The notes under the pieces are model-generated. The model did not search any database. It saw nothing but the letters and a program-made list of their open reading frames with translations, and was not told the origin of the DNA. The translations under genes were made by a program, and so were the position numbers. A stretch of 64,000 bases of DNA. It comes from Furcasterigmium furcatum (taxonomy: Eukaryota > Ascomycota > Sordariomycetes > Glomerellales > Plectosphaerellaceae). Each line of letters begins with the position of its first letter. Position 1 is the first letter of the stretch. The stretch lies in the NCBI GenBank assembly GCA_001599815.1, contig BCIA01000005.1:5402472-5466471 (forward strand). Direction: 5' to 3'. Shown here piece by piece: positions 24,101-34,000 of the stretch.

Positions 24101-24772
24101 CTCGGCAGGGCGACTTCAGATGTAGGATATGGAACGTATCTGCTGTTCAATCAGCCGGATGAGTGCCGCCGAGGGACATGAGGAGTTGCTTTAAATCAGA
24201 CGGTCATCATTGATGTCCGCCTTCCTCCATTCTCCTTGACTTAACAACAATATGGTCAGTCTCCCCCACACATGCCTGGCATGTTCTTCCGATGGGGTGA
24301 TGGTCATGGAGCATACTACTGCAAGTGGAAGTGCTTAGCTCTCCATCGGAGGACCCGGGGCCCCGCCAGCGAGGCATTAACTGCCCCATCGGGCTGGCTC
24401 CCACGGATGAGTTCCGGGAACTTTAGTGCCTCGCGCAGCCACTCGCCCAAGTGTGATTCTTGATCATGCAAGTGAGGATGAGGAGAAGCTGCCGAATAGC
24501 TTGGTAGGAGGCCGTGTCTGGTGGATGCAACTTACATCCCGGCTCGGAGCGTTTGGAATGCTGATACAGGGCATGCCCGAAAATGAGAATCACTCAAGGA
24601 CAGACGCGTGGCCGATTGAATCATTGCTCGGTGCCTCCTAGAGCGCGACACCCTTCTCTTCTGGCAGTCAGGTAGAACAAGTCATAATTTTAGAGTATCA
24701 GGCGTCCAGCGGAGTTGCAGTCCTATTCGCACGAAAAGACAGAAACGGCCACATATCAAGGCAGCGCCCCTG
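24101..24772. other. Intergenic, GH31 promoter
   Basis: 672 bp upstream of the GH31 start and downstream of the propeller-like gene. No coding exon was found. Confidence 0.5.
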
Positions 24773-25981
24773 CTACTCAGCCTTACGTGTCCCCGCATCC
24801 ATGTCCTTGAACTTGCTCAGATCATCTTCCCAGCTGACGAGCTGCTCGCTGTCCTTCTGGACATATGTCAAGATCACGCTTTCCGACCCGCCCTCGGTCT
24901 CAGTGGGTATCGCTGTCAGCTGCGTGTAGCCGCTGGGCGAAGGGGCGTTATTGAGTTGGACGAAGGAGAAGCGGCGCATGTTGTCGGTCGCGGCCCGGTA
25001 TACGGGCGAGGCTTCGGGGTCGACGCCACTGCCCACAGCGCCGAAGAAGTAGATGAGAAGGACGCTGTCCACAAACACAAGGGCGATGGGAGTGTTCTTC
25101 AGGCCCTTGGCCTGGGTGATTGGTGCGGCTGGAGGGAAATGAGTGTCAGCCGGCATTGTAGATCGGTGAATTCGGGAAAACAACAGGGTCACTGACACAG
25201 CGAGTTGAGACGAGAGCAAACATAGACGTCGGAGCGAACGTCCTGCAGACCAACGTACGAGTCGGAGGGCAGCTTCCCAAGAGAGCCATACGCAGCGCCC
25301 AGATATGTCTTGGGATTGATGTTGATTGGGATGTTGGTCGGCTTGGGCGCGCTTTGGACACCAGGCAGGGCAATCCAGTAGATCTCATACACGCCGCCAG
25401 GGCTTTGGCTATAGAGCGAACGCAATGTTGTCAGTATTCTGTACAATGGCGGAGGTTCTGCCGTAGTTAACAATCGCATGGGAGCGCCTCACGTCAAGTA
25501 GAACACCGTGCCGTTATTGTTTCCGTCGCTGCAGGCCGCAATGCTGCTTGTGCTTGCCAGTGGCGGGTTCTTGATATTCAGCAGCTGAAAGCCGGGGCTC
25601 AACCGACAGACGAGAAGGTCGCCTGGGGTTACCGCGTTCAAAACCCCGTAGACATTGATCTGAAGACATCAGCGGAGTGTTACCAAGGTCTAGAGTTTCT
25701 TAAGTGCTTTTGCTGGGATATCTTACCTGGCTCTGAAACAAGACGCATGTCATGGTTGACGGGTCCGCAATTGCCCCGGCGGGCACATTCTTAGCACGGG
25801 CAGATCCGAAGTCGTAGAGTGGCGGGCCAAGGTTGGTCTTGACCTGTTGGGCCACGCCAAGTTGGTTATTGGCATCATTGAAAAAGGCCAAGTACTTGTC
25901 GCTGCTAATGGGATTGGAGATAGAAGAGATGGCAGCCATCTGGGGTTTCGGGTCCCCGTCGGAATAACGACCAGGGGACAT
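24773..25981 (-). CDS. Six-repeat beta-propeller-like protein, possible lectin
   Basis: Four exons, 25727-25981, 25493-25659, 25197-25408, 24773-25128, giving 329 residues. No signal peptide. Six units of about 45-60 residues can be read, each with a small-residue/hydrophobic strand followed by a turn and an aromatic strand: AAISSISNP...YLAFF, GAIADPST...VLFQ, IAACSDGN...VFYL, LGAAYGSL...YVGL, IALVFVDS...LIYFF, LTAIPTET...ILTYV. This resembles six-bladed fucose-specific lectin propellers, but the family sugar-binding residues cannot be confirmed by eye, so the lectin call is tentative. It lies 790 bp from, and on the same strand as, the first giant gene of the adjoining locus, and might belong to it. 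Confidence 0.6.
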
Positions 25982-26770
25982 TCTGGGGAGTGATATTCAA
26001 GAGAGGTAGGGTTAAAGATGCGGGGAGAAAATGGGAACTGCTCAGCACTTTGAGAGTTTCTGAGCTGCAACGACCGTGGTACTGATATCCTCATATCTAC
26101 TATTTGTAGTGGAGCTGTCTGCTCCGTCGGTTCACTCTTCGCCTGCTCTTACTCTCACCGACGGTCCAACTAGTTTTCAGCTTGTCTTCTCGGACATGCT
26201 TTCAGATTAATCAAGAAATGTCTCTGATGCAGGCTTCTGTCTGGCAATATCTTATGACGCTGAAAGCAGCAATGGCTCATGATGCATGGTAAGTCCGAAC
26301 ACAGCCGCCATGTTTGACCTGGACGACCGGCATGAAAGACAAGTACCTCGAAGGTATCCCGCCGGAACTAGAGGCCGCGTCGCTGTCCGCGTTTTAGGCT
26401 GAGATTACCTTCACGTGTCAGCTGAGGCTCAGACACCCCAACCCAGGTCGTTGTGCGGATGGATGAATAGAACCCAAGACACCGTTGCAGTGTTTTTAAT
26501 TTGACTTTTCAGCTGCAACTGGGAAGGTGCCGTGAACGGTCAATCGTGATTTCGATGAAGGCGGTGTTGACTATTGTCCAGCTGGTCAGAGATCACCAGA
26601 GTCTTGGAGCCCGGTAGAGATACAATGCACGCGTGAAATTTGAAGTCTTTTTCATGAACATGGGGTCATCTTGGTGGTACCGTGACAGCAGAGACCTCAG
26701 CACTCTCAACGTTGAATCATTGCCCTTATAGCTATGAAACCACGGACAAGAACTGTCCAAACTTGCAATC
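25982..26770. other. Intergenic, no gene supported
   Basis: 789 bp between the propeller-like gene start and the 3' end of the 1181-residue gene. No open frame with coding character was found. Confidence 0.55.
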
Positions 26771-29700
26771 TCAGTGCTGCTTCAAGTTGAGAACGTAGTA
26801 ATCAATCTTCGTCACCGGCTTGCGGTCTTTGTACTCCGGCGTGATGAACACCGGTATCCTCCCCTGGGTGACGACGTTGTGCTTCAAGATCCTGCAGACG
26901 GGCAGCATAAAGCTCATCTGCTTGCACATTTCCGGCATGGCCACGAGGCTTGTGCTCCGTGGTAGGAGTATGAGCGCAAGGCAGCGTCCATGGTCCTGGT
27001 CGTTGATGATCTGAGCCAGGATATTGAAGCGGAGATTGCTGAGCATGAAGGGCCCGGGTCCGGTGTACTCGCTCATCAGGCAACGATCCCAGCGAGGAGG
27101 CGTCCCGCCGGCCAGTTCGAGCACGATTTTGAAGGAAACGAGCTTGTAATCCGAGTGAGGCGATACCGAATCGGGATCCTGAACAATCTGGAAGATGAGA
27201 TCCTGTGGTACCCCCGTGCCCGCAGGAATGCCGGGATTGTCGGGGTTGTTGTCGCTGGGGACACAGGCCACTGTGTACTGCGGTGGGCCAGCGCCGCCTA
27301 TGAAGCCTGGATCATCCGGCGGTGCCGGCTGGCCAAAGATCGGCCCTGTGTATGATGCGCGGTTTGGACGAGAGTGCGGGGGAGGACCTGGAGCGCCGTG
27401 GCCAGGCCCAAGATGAAGCTGCCGGCCAGCACGCGGACCGGGGAGCTGAGGAAAGGCCCTACCTTGCCCAGATTTTGGACGATGAGCAAGTTGATACTCC
27501 GAATGGGGAGCCGTTTGTTCGCGCGCGGTATTTCCAAGAGGATGAGGAGCCGCAGCCTGGCTTGGCGATGGGAAGCCCACAACCGTGAATTCCGACGACG
27601 GAGTAGACCAGAGCGATGAATCAGGCTCTCCGATTACAAGCCGATAGATGGGGCTGTTGAGCTGGACGCCGGCAAGTGCGGCGTTGGGAACAGTATCGTA
27701 GTAGAAAGGCTTGCTGGGATCACTAGGATTCGTGCCGTAGAAGTTCAGCACCCCGTTGACATCGGCTGTCCAGGCTGTTGGAAGCAGGGTTCGAATGTCA
27801 GGGTCAGGATCCGAGCCCCATTTGAAGACTGACTTGGAGTGAGGCGCCGGCCCTTCCTGGAACCTGGCTTTGGGCTGGGTGGAAGAAGCTGGCACATCGG
27901 GTCGTGACCAGCTGTTTGACGCCAACGTGTCCGGGCTTGGTGGTTGGTCCTCGAGAGTAAAGATTCGCTTGTACAGCGTCCGGATATGGTGACTGTCCAG
28001 CTCCGCACCCGCCACGAAAGACTGCTGGTGCGGCGGTTCTGTGAACGTAACGGACTGCAGACCAGGATTCCCCGGGACTCGGTCTAAGAGGCAGATCATG
28101 ACACCCTTGGAAACGTCCAGGTTCTCATGGCGTAGAATGGGAGTCTTGCCAGAATCAGGAACACCCTTGAGCTTGATGTTGACCTTGAGGTCAGGATACT
28201 GCGTGACAGCTTGCGAGTGCATGAGGAACCCGTACAGAGGGATCTGGGGCTCCAAGGGAACAGCTTGCGAGGGATACAGGTAGTCGCTGATCATACGGTG
28301 GATGGTCTGCCGAACGTGGTCAGTGCCCATCAGGTTGTTTCCAAGACTGAGGGCACCGTCAACCAGCGCATCCGTCCAGTTCCGATCAACGTGAAAGAAC
28401 CGTAGAGTTTCGGGGGCGAGATAGGTTGGATCGATGATAAGGTAGTGCGCAGGGACATTGTAGAGGAACATCTTGTCCAGCACCCATGTGAGAACGACCA
28501 TCCAGTCTGTCGACGACGGGGTGTTGTGCTCGTCGTATCTCTCGGTCCCGTCTCCATCGGAGCTCAGCATCAGCTGCTCTCCAACCGCGTCCGCATGTCT
28601 TCGAAATATCTTTTGCACCAAGGGGCTGCGGTAGCTAAGATCCAATGGTTCGACCTCCGCCTTCTGCCAGCGGTCTCCCATGCCACCGCCGACCCGATGA
28701 AGGCCTTCTAGATCTTTATGGAGCGCCCGGAGGTTGGGTATTGTCCTGGCAAGGCTGGCAATAGTGCCGTCTCTATCTTTGTAGAGACCTCGGCCCTGAA
28801 GGATCTCCGCCTTGGCATTGTTCATGGCCGATTTGTAGATGGTGGTACGAAGCTTTCCCAGAGACGTCGTGAAGACCGAATCGGCCACGGCCAAGGTCTT
28901 TCCGAGCTGCCATGCGACGGCGTAGGTCACGTCCATGATGCCGACCTCTGGATCCATGATCTGGAGGTCAATACCAGAATTGGAGAGCCATGTCGAGCCT
29001 GGCTGACCCTGGTGCCCGGGCATGAGCGGATACGGCACCAGCGTGGGCGTAAAGGGCCCGCGATACATTGCAGCTGTAACTTCACCAGTGGCAGTGCGAT
29101 ATTTCGTGAGCGTGTAGCCGTCTTTGAGCCGCTGTTGCAGCCGGGTGCCGATGGGTGTTGTGGTGTTAACGTCCCGAACGACGGCAGCAGGTGCACATAG
29201 GACGTCAACGCCCGTCCCTAGACTCTGGAAGGTCGTTTCAATGTCGAACGATCCCTCCGGCAGAGTAACGAATGTCCAGCTGTATAGCGAAGACATGGCG
29301 ACGTACTCCGTCTGGCTCGGGACAAGGGGCCAGTTCTTGTTCATGAAGGCTGACTCGACACCCTCTATCGACACGAGATGGGCAATGACGGGCTGCGGCT
29401 GCGTGTTGGATAGCGGCCCTGTGCGATGAGAGATCACAATGCCGAAGACTCCGTTGTCCTCGACGCCGGCATCGGCCATGCCGGTGGTGTTGATGTCCCG
29501 CACATGAGACAGGTATTTGTAACGGGAGACATCTGGGCCATTCTGCGATACCTCGTCTCCGTTCGCGTCGTACGATGTGAAAAACTCTTGAAATTTGCCA
29601 GAAGGGACAAAAATGAGATCCGTCGACTTGTCGTCGGAAGGCTCGCCGGGCAGCGCCGATATGGGAGAGATCGTGGACTTGATCTTCGGCACGTCGAGTA

Positions 29701-30316
29701 TGTCGATTTTGACTGTGCCAGTCTGCGACTGAACGACGCCATCGGCTAAGGCCGTGTTCTGGAACAAGCTGTCCTTGCCACTCAGCTGGCTGGCGCTGAG
29801 AGTGAGCTCGTCGGCCGTGAAGACCAGCAACGCTAGCCACGGCACCTGATTGCGCTGCCAATCAGGAGATTGCGGGTTTGGGTGGGCACTCGCAATTCGA
29901 GCCCAAGGCAGATGCGGATCGGCCAGGACGACGTGAGGTAAAGTCTTTGCGAGTGCCCCGTAGCCCTGCGGAGGGAAAGATCCATGAATTGCTTCTGGTG
30001 GGAGAGAGAATCTCGGCGCGACAACGTCGAACTTTTGGGTCACATGTTTCTCGCCTGGGCGAGGGAGATGAAGGCTCTCGTTTGTAGCTGCTGAGGCGAT
30101 GTCCTGCTCCAGTGTGATGGCATATTCGCCGGCTTCGAGGGCTGGAGAGTAAAAGGAGAACAGCTGCTCTTGCCCCGGCGGAAGTAGAGGGGGCTCGTCG
30201 GCCGTCTCCCCACGAGCTTCAGCCAGGAGACGCCGCTTGAGCTTTCTGGCATGGCGCCTAACAAGGTTGCGCGGGCCGTAGATGCCGCATGGGTAACGAG
30301 TATAAGGGCGAGGCAT
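26771..30316 (-). CDS. Giant protein A (1181 aa), uncharacterised
   Basis: Intronless, 1181 residues from the first in-frame ATG at 30316. No signal peptide or membrane helix. I cannot name a domain. Landmarks are a basic N-terminus (ARKLKRRLLAEA), VPWLALLVFTADEL at about 158-171, and a conserved-looking block HYLIIDP...FFHVDRNWTDALVDGALS at about 622-655. Both blocks resemble motifs I recall from large uncharacterised bacterial proteins; this was not checked by search. The final 150 residues contain hydrophobic strands (SNLRFNILAQI, ALILLPRST). Between about 27330 and 27585 the gene frame is Pro/His-rich with poor codon bias, whereas the frame one base over has strong bias, so two compensating indels may be present. 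It is divergent from giant gene B across 772 bp, which suggests co-regulation. Confidence 0.75.
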   Translation of the reverse strand: MPRPYTRYPCGIYGPRNLVRRHARKLKRRLLAEARGETADEPPLLPPGQEQLFSFYSPALEAGEYAITLEQDIASAATNESLHLPRPGEKHVTQKFDVVAPRFSLPPEAIHGSFPPQGYGALAKTLPHVVLADPHLPWARIASAHPNPQSPDWQRNQVPWLALLVFTADELTLSASQLSGKDSLFQNTALADGVVQSQTGTVKIDILDVPKIKSTISPISALPGEPSDDKSTDLIFVPSGKFQEFFTSYDANGDEVSQNGPDVSRYKYLSHVRDINTTGMADAGVEDNGVFGIVISHRTGPLSNTQPQPVIAHLVSIEGVESAFMNKNWPLVPSQTEYVAMSSLYSWTFVTLPEGSFDIETTFQSLGTGVDVLCAPAAVVRDVNTTTPIGTRLQQRLKDGYTLTKYRTATGEVTAAMYRGPFTPTLVPYPLMPGHQGQPGSTWLSNSGIDLQIMDPEVGIMDVTYAVAWQLGKTLAVADSVFTTSLGKLRTTIYKSAMNNAKAEILQGRGLYKDRDGTIASLARTIPNLRALHKDLEGLHRVGGGMGDRWQKAEVEPLDLSYRSPLVQKIFRRHADAVGEQLMLSSDGDGTERYDEHNTPSSTDWMVVLTWVLDKMFLYNVPAHYLIIDPTYLAPETLRFFHVDRNWTDALVDGALSLGNNLMGTDHVRQTIHRMISDYLYPSQAVPLEPQIPLYGFLMHSQAVTQYPDLKVNIKLKGVPDSGKTPILRHENLDVSKGVMICLLDRVPGNPGLQSVTFTEPPHQQSFVAGAELDSHHIRTLYKRIFTLEDQPPSPDTLASNSWSRPDVPASSTQPKARFQEGPAPHSKSVFKWGSDPDPDIRTLLPTAWTADVNGVLNFYGTNPSDPSKPFYYDTVPNAALAGVQLNSPIYRLVIGEPDSSLWSTPSSEFTVVGFPSPSQAAAPHPLGNTAREQTAPHSEYQLAHRPKSGQGRAFPQLPGPRAGRQLHLGPGHGAPGPPPHSRPNRASYTGPIFGQPAPPDDPGFIGGAGPPQYTVACVPSDNNPDNPGIPAGTGVPQDLIFQIVQDPDSVSPHSDYKLVSFKIVLELAGGTPPRWDRCLMSEYTGPGPFMLSNLRFNILAQIINDQDHGRCLALILLPRSTSLVAMPEMCKQMSFMLPVCRILKHNVVTQGRIPVFITPEYKDRKPVTKIDYYVLNLKQH

Positions 30317-31088
30317 AGTGGCAGAGCATACCCTGAACCAGGACAATCAGTTGGTCAAGGCCACAGCACAGAGTGAAATCGACGTTTCGCTGCGCCTCTA
30401 CGATGAGGGACAGGCAAAGGGTTGAGATTGAGCTTTTAGAGAACAGTTGGGAGACAATCTGCTGGGCGCATCACGTAGCCAAGAAGAAACCGGGACCAGA
30501 AGGATCAACCCTAAACCCCTCGGGTGTTGACCATGAGGGCGAATATGCATATATCGCGGATGAGACTATAATCCTGAAAGCAGAACGGCTGAGGATTCAG
30601 AGACACCCAACCAACCCCTCCTTAGGCATGATGACGAGGAGCATGTACACGTCCGGGAGATGGACCGGGACCTGCCGGCACCGTCTCCACCACCGGGCCC
30701 GAAACCTTAACGGCCCCGCGCCCACACTTTGTTGCTCGAACGTTGTCGCCGTTCACGGTCTCCAGAACGGTTGACCGGATTCGGGGATGTGGCTGTCAGT
30801 TGACAGGAGCTGAGGATCTGCATCGATTGTTTTTGGTCCCAAGCGCCGAATGCGCCCGCCCACGCCATTTTGTCGTCGATCACTGGATTCTCTTCGTCGG
30901 TTGGCCTTTGGTGGATTGAGAACGGCCCAGCCTCGGACGCAATGAGCGGCATTCAAGCTTCCAACTGCTCTCCGCCCAGGCTGGAGCTTGCAAAACAAGC
31001 CGAGACCGAGTTGCCCCCGGAGCTATAAACTGCACTTCTGATTGTCATACTCTGGAAGACTCCAACCTCCAGCCCACTGCACTGCAAC
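30317..31088. promoter_or_regulatory. Divergent promoter of giant genes A and B
   Basis: 772 bp between two divergent start codons. No internal gene is supported. A TATAAA at 31024-31029 lies 60 bp before the ATG of gene B. The region probably drives both genes. Confidence 0.5.
31024..31029 (+). promoter_or_regulatory. TATA-like box of giant gene B
   Basis: TATAAA sits 60 bp upstream of the ATG at 31089, close for a fungal TATA box but plausible with a short leader. Confidence 0.35.
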
Positions 31089-34000
31089 ATGACGACTCCC
31101 AAGATCCTGGCTATCCCCTGCAAGCTCGATGCGTTTGTGCTTAACGAAGCCGTGTCTGGCGGGACGTCCAAGTACCCCAATGAAGATGGAAACAAGGACC
31201 ATGCCAAGATTGCGCCGCTGGCTCAGCCAAACTACACCTACCTTCGCTTTGAAAAGAAGTACATCCAGAACGACATCCTGAACTTCACGGACCTGCACAA
31301 GACCGGACCGGCTGCCTTCAATCCTCGCCTCACTGATCTCGGCACGGGGGAATTACTTGAAGATCGGCAGGGTATCTACCTTCACTGGATCGTTCCACGT
31401 CCGTACCGCACGGGCTCAACCCTCTCTCAGGACAAGGAAACACAAGACAGGGCCCGCGAAATTGCCGGCTTCAAGCCCCATCGCACGGCCTCCGAAGCCG
31501 GCGGTCTAGACGATCCGCCCGTCAGGGATGACTCGAGAGCCCCGGAATTCCATCCTGCGCCTCCTCGATGGCTAGTCATTCGCAAGGTGGTCAGTAGCGA
31601 CCCTCCCAATGTCCTTCCAGAAGTCGACGGGTGGGTAGTGGAGAGCGATCGTCGTCAAAACCTTGACGACATCCCGCCAACGGCGGATCTTCAAGTAGAC
31701 TATTCCCCGTACATCCTGGGAGGGGATGCAGAGAATCTGGACGACAACGCCATTCAGGAGCAGGCCGATGTGTTCATCGGGTACAAGGCCGCCGCAAGCA
31801 GTTGGGAAGAATCCTATGACCCCAAGAAGCCGAAGGACCAGCAGCCTTCTCGCGTGGATCTCAATCTGCTCAGTTCGTCGAACCAGCTCTTCGCCGACTA
31901 CCAGCCTCACAACAGCAACGTATTCAGCATTGTTGATAACCTGCAGTACAAAGACGCCAGCGGAAAGACTAAGTCCGTGCAGACCGCAAATGTTAGCTAC
32001 TACGTTCTTGGGTGGCACTCCGCCAGCGAACAGGATCCCTTGGGGCATCTCGGCAGATTCACCCGAGGGGAGAGACTCGCGGCGCTCAACATGACGCTTG
32101 ATCAACTTGATGCCGCCAACGAAGGCCCCATCAATGATTGGCTGCAGTCAAAAGATCCGAGCAGAGTTCTCTGCCATGGCGCCATGTACAACGTCCTCTG
32201 GGATAGCCAGAAGAAACCACCAAAGGTGCCCGCGGATGTGTACTACGACAAGCTCAACAGAGACATGCCCATCGCGGTTGGAACGACTCCCTCGGACGCC
32301 GTACAGGCATACATGAACGCACACTCCGGTTCCAACAGTGGCACCGACGATGCTGTCAAAGAAATCCAACAAGACCTACTGAGACTGCAGAATCTGCGGT
32401 TCTCCAGCGGCGACGGCGTTGAAGACCAGGCGGAGGCCAGTGATATCCTGTATGACGGCAACTTTTCCAGCACTGAAGGCGGAGGCCACTACTTTCTGGC
32501 GACCAGCGATGCCGGCAAAGGGGACAAAGACCGCCCGACAGCCCCTGATCCCAAGGCAATCGCCGGCTTGTCGGCCCTCAACAACCGCCAGAGGTATCTT
32601 GACACCCTGAACCGCCAGCTGCAGCTTCTTCGTTGGGAGATGTTCGCATTTTGGTGGCAGTACATGACCGACCTGGAGCCGACTACCACCAAGGAACAAG
32701 TTGAGGCAAAGTCGAAGGAGATCCTCGAGCTTATGCGGCAGATAGAAGCTGCTGTTCAGTCTGTCGAAGATGCCAAGCGCCTCATTCCAAGTAGGATGGC
32801 CGAGAAGGGCGTTCTGCCGCCCTTCTACCAGGCGCAGGACCCCACGATGCTTGTGGCAGGCATCGAGACCGGCTGGGCCTGGGACTACCTCCAGCTGCTG
32901 AAAACCCGTGTGGACACGGAGTTTTACTACGCGCCCGGCTCGGCTCCCAAGGAGAGCGAATCGTGGGACACCTTTTGCAAGACTGTACTTCCAAGGCTTC
33001 CGCTCGAGATACAGAGCGCGGCCGGGGGACTCATTGACGAGTTCATCGCCTTGGATCCCGGGGTTTCATCTCCTCCTGCGCCCCAAACCGATTATCGAGT
33101 TCCCCTGTACCACGACAGGGACAAGAAGCATCTTCCCCCGGGCGAGGAGGAACCCTGGCGTGACCGATGGGAAGAGAGCCAAGCCTGGTTTCCGCTGTTT
33201 CTCGAGTGGGAGGCCGAGTACACGGACATCCCCTTTGCGCCGAAAGATCCCATGTGGACGCTTGATGAACGTGGCGCTTGGCCGCATGATCCGGTCAAGC
33301 TTCGGTACGGCATCGCGCCCGACATTGAGCTGGCAGGCCTCAAGCCTCCGCTGAACGATAGGCGAACGGTGTCCGGCCGGGTGCTTCTCCTCCCGCAGGC
33401 GCAGCTGGACCTCGTGGAGAATGTGACCCAAGCCCTCAATAGCTTGCCTGATAACGAACTCTTGGACCTCGATCAAATTCGCAGCATCAAGGACGATCTC
33501 GGGAAGCTGTCATTCCTCTCATCACCACTGTCCGGGTTCACCGATCATCTCCTAACGCGCGTGCAAGGCAATCACATCAAGCCTTCTGTGCGTGATGGCG
33601 AAAGCCTCAAACCGTTCAAAGCCGCGATCGACGTGGGCAAGGACGTGGGCTTCCTGAACCCGCAGCTCACTATGATGGGCATTGAGACAGACCTGGTGCC
33701 CTATGGCACGCTCGTCAGCTACCTGGACGACGACTACTGCCCGTTCAAGCCCGTGACTCATGGCCAGTTTCGGTTCACCGCACTGAATATCATCGACAAG
33801 TTCGGACAGGCCATTACGGCCATCGACCCGACGCCGAGGAAGGACACTGAAGGCCCGCCTCCGGTGTATCCGTGCATCAGCGAGTACTACGCCCCCCAGT
33901 CTACGAAAGAAAATACAGAGGTGGCCAACACGGTGGCTGTGGTACCCGATCCACCGGGCCTCTGCCAGTACGTCCAGCTGCCTCCCTCGGTCAACCAGCC

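Noticed and set aside
30373..30774. A 133-codon plus-strand frame in the divergent promoter of giant genes A and B
   Set aside because: No motif, mixed codon bias and no conserved-looking composition; sits where two promoters are expected.
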